Part shown: piece after piece, positions 1 to 5,906 of the stretch
Position numbering within the stretch: position 1 is the first letter of the stretch
How the letters are laid out: the number at the start of each line of letters is the position of its first letter
Assembly (NCBI GenBank): GCA_024638585.1
Contig: JAHEKA010000064.1
Span: 1 to 9,484 of the forward strand
Reading direction: 5' to 3'
DNA length: 9,484 nt
Source: Rhodospirillales bacterium
GTDB taxonomy: Bacteria; Pseudomonadota; Alphaproteobacteria; SMXQ01
The notes under the pieces: model-generated
What the model was told of the DNA's origin: nothing
Databases searched by the model: none
What the model saw: the letters and a program-made list of their open reading frames with translations, nothing else
Translations under genes and position numbers: made by a program

Positions 1-277
1 ACCGGTCATGCCCCTCGACACCGAGAAGAATTGGCAAGGGGACGCCGCTTGCCATGATGATTTCGACGTCACGTTCCATCAGCAAATCGAGCTTCTCCTC
101 GATCCCCTGTGTGATTCGTTGTAGATCCTCGCCGCTGAACTCCCTGAGTCCCATGGGGATCATCACCAGGATCACGCTAGGCGGTGCCATCCGGTAAAAC
201 TGATAGGCTTGATTTTCGATAATCGATCGCGGCGCGAGCACGCCGATCTTGTGTCTGGGTATGAAGTCTTCGTACAC
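1..277 (-). CDS. Asp/Glu racemase-superfamily enzyme (maleate isomerase / arylmalonate decarboxylase-like), N-terminal part only
   Basis: The first 92 residues of a protein that runs off the left edge. I translated it by hand from a GTG start at 277. A strong Shine-Dalgarno (GGGGAGG) lies about 8 bases upstream, and no ATG fits as well. The visible part has an early beta strand (IGVLAPRS, residues 11-18), a second strand (VILVMIPMG, 35-43), a helix, and a third strand ending in ASGVPLPILLG (76-86). That last segment matches, in position and pattern, the MGTSLSFYRG segment of arylmalonate decarboxylase and its counterpart in maleate cis-trans isomerases. In this superfamily two cysteines, or one, perform proton transfer or decarboxylation. 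Neither is in the visible part, so the reaction cannot be assigned. The gene follows the alpha/beta hydrolase by 45 bases and is probably the fourth gene of the leftward operon. The family call is fairly secure and the subfamily is open. Confidence 0.72.
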   Translation of the reverse strand, partial: MYEDFIPRHKIGVLAPRSIIENQAYQFYRMAPPSVILVMIPMGLREFSGEDLQRITQGIEEKLDLLMERDVEIIMASGVPLPILLGVEGHDR

Positions 278-322
278 CGTTGTTTCCTCCCCTTGGGCAA
301 GGTTATTCGCCTGAACGGCAGC

Positions 323-1189
323 TTAGGCTTGCGGTTGCCTCGTTATGAAATCGAGGACCGTGTCGTTGAAGATAGTGGGATGCTCCCAATAGATAGAGTG
401 GCCGCATTCACCAACGATTCTTATCTTGCAGCCGGGAATGCGCTCCGCGCACATCCGTAAAATGGGCGGCGGCGTTGACATGTCGGAATCACCGGTCATC
501 AGCAGTACCGGTGGTGCGACATCTTCGAGGCTTTCCGGCGTGATGGTATTTGCCCTCTTTTGTCGGGCCCCCTTGCCGGTCTCGGAGCGCTCGTTTATTT
601 CGATCCACTTCTCGACCCCTTCCGGATTGCGGGCACGATAGGATGGACCGAGTTCACGGAACCAGCGTGGCAGTTGGTTCCATTGTTCGTGAGGGCGGAT
701 GCGTCGTGCGACCTCGGCGATCTCACCCGATTGGACACCTAGGGTGTTGCTGGAAACCACGAGACTGAGAATCCGCCCGGGATGGGAAAGACAAAAATCG
801 GCGGCGACGGTGCCGCCGGCGGCGGATCCGACAAGGTGGAACCTCTCCAGCCCCAGCCAATCGGCCAAGTTGTTCAAATCTTCCACCTGCGTCCCTGGAT
901 CGTCTTGCCCGGCCGGGTCCGAGTTGTAGTGGTTGCGCCGGGAATAGGCGATGACACGGTATCCCGCATTTGCGAATACCGGCTGCTGGTAGCCCCAGGA
1001 CAGCGCGCTGCCCGACGCGGGATGGCATAGAACGATCGGCGTGCCGCTTCCACCGGTATCCCAGTAGCCGAGATTGGTGCCGGGCAGGCTGGCGATTCCT
1101 TCCCTGGCCGCAACGGGAGTGGGAAGGGGAACCGGAACCAGTGGATCCTCGGCATCGCGGGCATCGACGGAATGAGGAACCGGGGGCAT
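323..1189 (-). CDS. Alpha/beta-hydrolase-fold protein with Ala at the nucleophile position
   Basis: A 288-residue cytoplasmic protein of typical length for the alpha/beta hydrolase superfamily. An oxyanion-loop segment reads VLCHPASGSALSW (53-65), with HP in place of the usual HG. The nucleophile elbow reads LVGSAAGG (119-126). Aligned on G-x-Nuc-x-G, the nucleophile position is Ala123, codon GCC, with Ser122 one place early. The other triad members look intact: Asp236 in GDSDMSTPP and His264 in GECGHSIYWEHP. The region around 150-215 is a probable helical cap. The first 30 residues are a Pro/Ala-rich extension without signal-peptide character. The start is the ATG at 1189, preceded by GAGGG about 9 bases upstream. 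The gene lies 125 bases after the permease gene and 45 bases before the racemase-like gene, which suggests co-transcription. Possible relatives are enol-lactonases, C-C hydrolases and N-formylmaleamate deformylase. The unusual elbow prevents a firm choice: it could be a serine-independent enzyme or a catalytically altered one. Confidence 0.85.
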   Translation of the reverse strand: MPPVPHSVDARDAEDPLVPVPLPTPVAAREGIASLPGTNLGYWDTGGSGTPIVLCHPASGSALSWGYQQPVFANAGYRVIAYSRRNHYNSDPAGQDDPGTQVEDLNNLADWLGLERFHLVGSAAGGTVAADFCLSHPGRILSLVVSSNTLGVQSGEIAEVARRIRPHEQWNQLPRWFRELGPSYRARNPEGVEKWIEINERSETGKGARQKRANTITPESLEDVAPPVLLMTGDSDMSTPPPILRMCAERIPGCKIRIVGECGHSIYWEHPTIFNDTVLDFITRQPQA

Positions 1190-1314
1190 TGTGTTTTCCC
1201 TCTATTGGCGCTTCGTTCGGTTTTGACGTCTTGATCGTGACCCCGGTCGCGGGGCCGAAATGCCGCGATCGGCGGCGGATTTTTCGACTCAGCCCGTCGC
1301 GCTGCGCATGGGTC
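1190..1314. other. Spacer between permease and hydrolase genes with a short GC hairpin
   Basis: A non-coding gap within the leftward operon. It holds a short perfect stem-loop at 1241-1254 (CCCCG, loop GTCG, CGGGG). No run of T follows on the minus strand, so it is not a convincing intrinsic terminator. I see no clear promoter for the hydrolase gene here. Read-through from the permease gene is the simplest reading. Confidence 0.35.
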
Positions 1315-3075
1315 CTACTCTTCGCGCGCGTCCCTGCTGCGGGTCAGCCGTTCCAGTCCGAGAAGGCCAAAGATGAGGCCGAGCTGGAGCACGGCCACAA
1401 CCGACAGGGTCGTCAGATTCCCCTCCTCGTAATAAAGCAGCATCGCGACCGTCAGGGTTTCCGTCCCGCCGCGATAGAGGAGAAGCGGAATGGTCAGGTC
1501 GCGGGCTGCCAGCGCAAAGACGATGACGAAGGCGGCGAACACCCCCTTGCGCAGCAGCGGTGCGGTGATCAGGCGCATGGTTCTCAGCCAGGAGCCGCCA
1601 TGCACGCGAGAGGATTCCTCCAGTTCTCCACTGACCTGATGAATCGCCGCCTGCATGGTCGATGTGCCAAGCGGCATCCCCTTGACGATGAAACCGAGGA
1701 TGATGACCCAAGCCGAACCGTAGAGGTTAAACGGCGGAGGCGGCAGCGCCCACGCCCAGAGCAGCGCGAGGCCGAGGACGATCCCGGGCAGGGTCCAGGG
1801 CGTCCAAGCCAGAAGCTCAAGGCCGCGGCCGAGCCAGTGCCCCGTGCGGACGCGAATCCATCCGATCAACCCGCCGATGATGACCGTCGCGAAAGCCGCC
1901 GTGCAGGAAAAGATGATCGTATTCTTGATCCCGTTCACCGCCAGATCGTCCCTGAACACATTGGTCCAGTTCTCCAGCGTCAGATGCTCCAGCCTGTACA
2001 TGCCGAAGATCTTGAAGAACGAGGCTGCGATGATCTGCGCGAGGGGAATGACGATGGACAGGAGGAAGTAAATCGCGAAGATGCCGACGATAGTCCATTG
2101 GGCCGACCTGGGAAGGCGGATGCGGTTGGGCCGGTAACCTTTGCCGCTGATGACCGAGAAGCTACGCGCGCCGAGCTTCCACCATTGCAGCACGATGAGC
2201 GAGAAGGTGATGGCAATCAAGATCACCGACAGCGCTGTCGCATCGTTGTAGCGAGCGGGGAAACGGTAATGGATCATCCGGTAGATTTCGTTGGCGAAAA
2301 CGTAGACGCCTCCCGGATTGCCGAACAATAGCGGATTCTCAAACGAATCGAGCCCACTGGCGAAGACCAGGATCGAGATGCTCAGGATCGCGGGCGAAAG
2401 CATGGGCAGGGTGATGTTGAAGACGGTCTTGTATTTCGTCGCCCCCAAGGTCACCGACGCTTCCTCGTAGGACGAATCCATATTGTGAAAAAACGCCACC
2501 AGCATCAGGAACATGAAGGAGATCGAGCTCTGCGAGGAATGGAAGATCAGCCCAAACCAGCCATGAAGGTTGATCACCGGCTCCTTGAATCCGAACATCG
2601 CGGTGGCGAACTGGTTGATGAGTCCGTTCTGTGGGTTGCCCAACATCAACCATGAAATGCCGGTCAACAGATCGGGCGTGAAGAACGGTATGGGGATCAA
2701 TATCATCATGGTGCGCCGGAACGGAACATCGGTTCGCGCCACCGCCCAGGCGAACAGCAAAGCGAGGGTTAGGCTGATCGCCAGCCGCGAAGAGGCGAAG
2801 ATAACGCTGTTGGTGAAGATCGGGATGAGATCGAGGGCCCCAAGCCAGGTCTTATACCCGGCGAGGGTGAACTCCCCCAACATTCCCGGCTGCCCTTTGA
2901 ACACGCTCGCGATCAACAGGATAGCGACGGGATAGAGCACCAGGATGACGCAGAATACGGCGAGAAGGTAATAGAAGAAGACCGGGGAGATCCTGAACGA
3001 TGACAGGAAACCGGGCGGCACGGCCCCTAAGGCGGTGTCTGATAGCCGTGGCTTAGAATCGCTTTGTATCGCCAT
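1315..3075 (-). CDS. ABC importer permease, fused two-domain FbpB/AfuB type
   Basis: A 586-residue inner-membrane protein containing two BPD_transp_1 permease units in one chain, as in ferric/2-aminoethylphosphonate-type FbpB/AfuB permeases of similar length. About twelve hydrophobic segments are visible, including near residues 33-57, 85-111, 122-146, 171-196, 280-298, 326-350, 385-405, 421-443, 453-468, 510-527 and 556-573. Each half has an EAA loop that docks on the ATPase: SYEEASVTLGATKYKTVF (202-219) with the canonical EA...G core, and ELEESSRVHGGSWLRTM (484-500). The second departs from EAA (EES) but keeps the G-x-S/T-x-x-x pattern. The start is the ATG at 3075; the only ribosome-binding match is a weak GGTGAG very close to it. 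The partner binding protein is encoded just upstream and the ATPase across the divergent promoter. The substrate cannot be inferred from the permease. Confidence 0.95.
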   Translation of the reverse strand: MAIQSDSKPRLSDTALGAVPPGFLSSFRISPVFFYYLLAVFCVILVLYPVAILLIASVFKGQPGMLGEFTLAGYKTWLGALDLIPIFTNSVIFASSRLAISLTLALLFAWAVARTDVPFRRTMMILIPIPFFTPDLLTGISWLMLGNPQNGLINQFATAMFGFKEPVINLHGWFGLIFHSSQSSISFMFLMLVAFFHNMDSSYEEASVTLGATKYKTVFNITLPMLSPAILSISILVFASGLDSFENPLLFGNPGGVYVFANEIYRMIHYRFPARYNDATALSVILIAITFSLIVLQWWKLGARSFSVISGKGYRPNRIRLPRSAQWTIVGIFAIYFLLSIVIPLAQIIAASFFKIFGMYRLEHLTLENWTNVFRDDLAVNGIKNTIIFSCTAAFATVIIGGLIGWIRVRTGHWLGRGLELLAWTPWTLPGIVLGLALLWAWALPPPPFNLYGSAWVIILGFIVKGMPLGTSTMQAAIHQVSGELEESSRVHGGSWLRTMRLITAPLLRKGVFAAFVIVFALAARDLTIPLLLYRGGTETLTVAMLLYYEEGNLTTLSVVAVLQLGLIFGLLGLERLTRSRDAREE

Positions 3076-3237
3076 CGCTCACCGGACGCCTTGGTTGACC
3101 CGGAGGGCGAGTGGGATTCGCGACATCCCTTTCGCCATCAGGATCATGCCCACCCCTTGTGGTGCCGAACACGACTCCGTTCGACCAGGAACCGAACCGG
3201 GGCCGAAGGCGCGGCACCGGTTCGGTTCCTGAATCCT
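3076..3237. other. Intercistronic spacer between binding-protein and permease genes
   Basis: A 162-bp gap in the leftward operon. Its left half in transcription order is occupied by the 15-bp inverted repeat at 3186-3231. The rest (3076-3185) carries the weak ribosome-binding site of the permease gene, and I see no additional gene in it. No clear promoter for the permease alone was recognised. Confidence 0.5.
3186..3231 (-). repeat. Perfect 15-bp inverted repeat (stem-loop) between the binding-protein and permease genes
   Basis: Arms at 3186-3200 (CAGGAACCGAACCGG) and 3217-3231 (CCGGTTCGGTTCCTG) are exact reverse complements with a 16-base loop. The structure starts 6 bases after the binding-protein stop codon on the transcribed strand. 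No U-tract follows it, so it does not look like an intrinsic terminator. A stable hairpin in this place is the classical arrangement for protecting the 3' end of binding-protein mRNA and reducing permease expression, as with the REP element between malE and malF. That role is inferred here. Confidence 0.75.
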
Positions 3238-4347
3238 TTATCGGATCCCGAAGATCTGTTCCATCTCCTTGAAGAAGGGATCCGGGTTGGCGAAATTCTT
3301 CACCGGGATGGCCGGCATGTTTGGATAGTCCTTGATGCTCATCTGCCGCACTGGGACCTTGATCTTCGGGTGCGCAACGGTGCGGCCCGAAGCATCGGTA
3401 TAGGCCTGCAATTGCTTGAACTGGAGCATCCAGGTCAGCAACACCTTCGACGCGTTGGGATGCGGCGAATTCTTGAACCGGACGACTCCACCGCGGCTCC
3501 ATTGGAAGCCTTCCTTGGGAACGACATATTCCACCGGTGTGCCCTTGGGCAGGTCGTTGATGAACTCACCGCGGCCGCTGAAGCCGAGTTCGAACTGGCG
3601 CTTGGCAATCACATTGCGCAACCGCTTGCTGCCGCCGGGGATCAGGACCGGCTTCAGGGCGGCCAGTTTCTTGATGTAATCAAGGCCGAGCCCCGGCGTG
3701 TGCTTGATCGCCATCATCATCCAGGCGCCACCGGCCGCCGAGCGCGGATCGCGCATCGCGATCTTGCCCTTCCATCGGCCCGGGTTGTTGACGATGTCCC
3801 AATAGGATTTGGGATATTCGCTGGGTTTGACGGCGTCGGTGTTGACCATCAGCGCCTGGGCACTGACGGTAATGGGGAAAAACTGGTCCTTGCCTTTGAT
3901 GTTCCCCTTGACCCAAGGAAGCAGCTCATCGAGTGCGGTGTTGGGCGGCAACCAACTATCGACGATGCCCAGATCGATGAACCGATTGGCGTATTGTTCG
4001 TTACCGCTGAAGACGTCAACGATCAGCCTGCCGACGGCATGTTCCGTCTTGATGCGTTCGGTCAGGTTGGCATTTTTTCCGATCACCGCTTCGATCTTGA
4101 ATCCGAAGCGCTTCTCCAGCTTCTTGTTTACTTTGTAGCGTTTGATGAACTTCCTCGTCGTCGTGCCGCCATATACGACCACTTTGCCTTCCTTCTTGGC
4201 GGCATTCATGACTTTGGCGCCGAGCGCTTTGGCGATCGGATCATTGGCGAGAGCGGCGGAGAGTTTGTCCTCCGCCATGGCGTCGATCGCGGTGGCGAGG
4301 CCAAAGGCAACCCCAACGATCGTAGCGAATGGAAGTTTGAAATTCAT
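3238..4347 (-). CDS. Periplasmic ABC solute-binding protein, FbpA/AfuA/PotD-like family
   Basis: A 369-residue exported binding protein. Residues 1-25 form a classical Sec signal peptide with a probable cleavage after AMA (23-25). There is no lipobox cysteine, so it should be a soluble periplasmic protein. The mature part has the two-lobe layout of family-1/6 extracellular binding proteins. It has an early strand GKVVVYGG (54-61), a hinge-side VDVFSGN segment (110-116), a central FPITVSAQALMVNT (157-170), MRDPRSAAGGAWM (198-210) and the typical late HPNASKVLLTWML (296-308). The paired tyrosines that bind ferric iron in FbpA near the second third of the chain are not visible, so iron is not the obvious ligand. 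The start is the ATG at 4347, with AGGG about 9 bases upstream. It is the first gene of the leftward operon, directly behind the divergent promoter. A small anionic organic ligand is plausible from the neighbours but unproven. Confidence 0.93.
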   Translation of the reverse strand: MNFKLPFATIVGVAFGLATAIDAMAEDKLSAALANDPIAKALGAKVMNAAKKEGKVVVYGGTTTRKFIKRYKVNKKLEKRFGFKIEAVIGKNANLTERIKTEHAVGRLIVDVFSGNEQYANRFIDLGIVDSWLPPNTALDELLPWVKGNIKGKDQFFPITVSAQALMVNTDAVKPSEYPKSYWDIVNNPGRWKGKIAMRDPRSAAGGAWMMMAIKHTPGLGLDYIKKLAALKPVLIPGGSKRLRNVIAKRQFELGFSGRGEFINDLPKGTPVEYVVPKEGFQWSRGGVVRFKNSPHPNASKVLLTWMLQFKQLQAYTDASGRTVAHPKIKVPVRQMSIKDYPNMPAIPVKNFANPDPFFKEMEQIFGIR

Positions 4348-4567
4348 GAGCGGGTTCCCTGCAGCATTGAGTTGTTGTTTGAGTTTCGCGCCAATACAGA
4401 CGCACCCACGGGACGGTTAGATATCCCTTATTCTTCTACAAGAACTCAAATTCAATCCTATACAATATTGGCCTAGGCATCCAGAGTTTCACAGCTGCCG
4501 GATGCGGCCCTGGCATGTAATGAGTACGAGTCAAGCGACTGAATGGAGTATCATGCGGGCGATGCGC

Positions 4568-4580
4568 GTGGACTGTCCAC
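4568..4580. promoter_or_regulatory. Candidate operator: 13-bp palindrome GTGGAC-T-GTCCAC
   Basis: Two perfect 6-bp half-sites flank a single base. The site lies about 25 bases upstream of the possible -10 box of the rightward arm and 64 bases upstream of the ATPase start. The TGG...CCA half-site pattern resembles GntR/FadR-type operators in general form, but the family cannot be decided from this. Its place in the divergent promoter would suit a shared regulator of uptake and catabolism. Confidence 0.45.
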
Positions 4581-4581
4581 T

Positions 4582-4610
4582 TTTCTGTTTTATGAAATCG
4601 GTTGCATAAT
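4582..4610 (+). promoter_or_regulatory. Possible sigma70-type promoter for the ATPase gene
   Basis: CATAAT at 4605-4610 matches the -10 consensus at five of six bases. The hexamer 17 bases upstream, TTTCTG at 4582-4587, is a poor -35, so an activator may be needed. A start point near 4617 would give a short leader of about 27 bases before the ATG at 4644. This is a weak prediction from hexamers only. Confidence 0.3.
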
Positions 4611-4643
4611 CCGTAAACAAAAAGAACCGAATTGGGGGAGCAG

Positions 4644-5759
4644 ATGCACGGAGTCGTTCTCAGGTCGATCACCAAGGCCTTTGGGGATCTGGTGGCCGTG
4701 GACGGGATAGACCTGGAAGTCGAGGACGGCGAGATGCTGACCTTGCTGGGTCCCTCGGGATGCGGCAAGACGACATCGCTTCGCATGATCGCCGGACTGG
4801 AAGATCCCGATGCCGGAACCATCGAAATCGGGGAATCGGCCATCTTCGACAAGGCTCGGCGAATCAACGTGCCGTCGGAACGGCGCAACCTCGGCATGGT
4901 CTTTCAGTCCTACGCCATATGGCCGCACATGACGGTGGCGCAAAACGTCGCCTATCCGCTGAAGATGCGCAGCCTGAAAAGCGAGGAGATCGCGCGCAGA
5001 GTGACGGCCGCCCTGGACCAAGTGGGACTCAATGGTTACGCGGACACGCCGGCTCCGAATCTGAGCGGCGGTCAGCAACAGCGCGTCGCGCTTGCCCGTT
5101 CCTTGGTGTTTGAGCCGCGCGTGCTTTTGCTGGATGAACCGCTATCCAATCTGGATGCGAAGCTCCGCGAACATATGCGGTTCGAGCTTCGCATCATGCA
5201 GCGACGCCTAGGCGTGACAGCGCTCTATGTCACCCACGACCAGGAAGAGGCGCTGACCTTGTCCGACCGCGTCGTTGTCATGAACAAGGGCCGGATCGAG
5301 CAGCTCGACTCCCCCAACGTGGTCTACGAAAGTCCGGCGAGCCGATTCGTGGCGGAGTTCATCGGCAAGGCGAATTTCCTGAATCTGCCGCAGCCAGTGG
5401 ACGTTGGAAGCGACGGGGCCTCGGTATCGTTACCGACCTACGACGGTGCCGTTTCCATCATCCTTAGTCCGGACTCCGTGCGCAAGGACGCAGAAGATGG
5501 CGCGGCATCCTGCCTGTTCATCCGTCCGGAGAAGATCACCATCACCGCACGCAACGGCGCGGACAATCCCGACCCGGCGGTCCAGCTGGTGCCGGGAAAA
5601 GTGCTGGGCCGGGCTTATCTCGGCGACCATATCGAATACCTCATCGGCGTTAGCGACAGCACGGAACTGCGCGTGCCGACCCCGGTCGAGCAGGTCTGGC
5701 CCGAAGGGGGAGAGGTCAATCTGTCGATACCGAGGAAAGATATCTTCGTCTACACCTGA
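4644..5759 (+). CDS. ABC importer ATPase, FbpC/PotA/UgpC-type
   Basis: A 371-residue cytoplasmic ATPase that powers the importer. All nucleotide-binding motifs are intact: Walker A GPSGCGKTT (36-44), Q-loop Gln88 in VFQSYAIWPHMTV, signature LSGGQQQRVALARSL (140-154), Walker B VLLLLDEP (160-166 region, Glu165 catalytic), D-loop SNLD (168-171) and switch His198 in VTHDQEEAL. Residues from about 240 onward form a C-terminal TOBE-type regulatory domain with FIRPEKITI (292-300), as in FbpC/PotA/MalK relatives. The start is placed at the ATG at 4644, with GGGGGAG just before it. A TTG at 4632 would extend the chain by four residues but would sit inside that ribosome-binding site. The gene is transcribed away from its binding-protein and permease partners. 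It is followed 147 bases later by the MmgE/PrpD gene on the same strand, a likely operon. Confidence 0.95.
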   Translation: MHGVVLRSITKAFGDLVAVDGIDLEVEDGEMLTLLGPSGCGKTTSLRMIAGLEDPDAGTIEIGESAIFDKARRINVPSERRNLGMVFQSYAIWPHMTVAQNVAYPLKMRSLKSEEIARRVTAALDQVGLNGYADTPAPNLSGGQQQRVALARSLVFEPRVLLLDEPLSNLDAKLREHMRFELRIMQRRLGVTALYVTHDQEEALTLSDRVVVMNKGRIEQLDSPNVVYESPASRFVAEFIGKANFLNLPQPVDVGSDGASVSLPTYDGAVSIILSPDSVRKDAEDGAASCLFIRPEKITITARNGADNPDPAVQLVPGKVLGRAYLGDHIEYLIGVSDSTELRVPTPVEQVWPEGGEVNLSIPRKDIFVYT

Positions 5760-5906
5760 CGACGGTTGCCGCGCTTTGGTCTCGTCAGGGAAAAACCATT
5801 CTATCTGTACGCGGTACTTTTTTCGGTCGCGGAGGGATGGTTCGGGTCATGCGCCCAGGTTTGATCGCTCGCCGATTGGCGATGGCCAGTTCTTGAGGGC
5901 AGGTCG
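5760..5906. other. Spacer between ATPase and MmgE/PrpD genes
   Basis: A 147-bp gap without a gene. It contains GTAC-GCG-GTAC followed by six T (5807-5823). This superficially resembles a terminator, but the stem is only four base pairs, so efficient termination is unlikely. A good ribosome-binding site, GAGGG, stands 7 bases before the downstream ATG. No convincing promoter was seen, and read-through from the ATPase gene is plausible. Confidence 0.4.

Larger units (their letters stand above)
4348..4643. promoter_or_regulatory. Divergent promoter region between binding-protein and ATPase genes
   Basis: A 296-bp region, clearly more AT-rich than its flanks, between two outward-facing genes of the same transporter. 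It must therefore hold start signals for both arms. A palindrome at 4568-4580 and a possible -10 box for the rightward arm are listed separately. Further short palindromes are GCCTAGGC (4471-4478) and CAATATTG (4463-4470). For the leftward arm the minus strand offers TTGAAT followed 17 bases later by AATAAG, a weak candidate. No open reading frame in this stretch looks real, and no regulator gene is adjacent. Confidence 0.65.

Noticed and set aside
1241..1254. Terminator between permease and hydrolase genes
   Set aside because: The five-pair GC stem is perfect, but there is no T-run downstream on the transcribed strand.
970..2331. Long plus-strand open frame (453 codons) antisense to the hydrolase and permease genes
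   Set aside because: Its translation is Arg/Asp/Glu/Pro-rich with no domain, and it lies opposite a clearly real 12-segment membrane protein. It is a high-GC shadow frame.
3064..4476. Long plus-strand open frame (470 codons) antisense to the binding-protein gene
   Set aside because: The opposite strand encodes a signal peptide and conserved binding-protein segments. The plus-strand product has no recognisable family and no good ribosome-binding site.
4632..4643. TTG start four codons upstream for the ATPase gene
   Set aside because: It would lie within the GGGGGAG ribosome-binding site. The ATG at 4644 gives the normal N-terminus for this ATPase family.
5807..5823. Intrinsic terminator after the ATPase gene (GTAC-GCG-GTAC plus six T)
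   Set aside because: The stem has only four base pairs with two A-T pairs, which is too weak for a confident terminator call despite the T-run.
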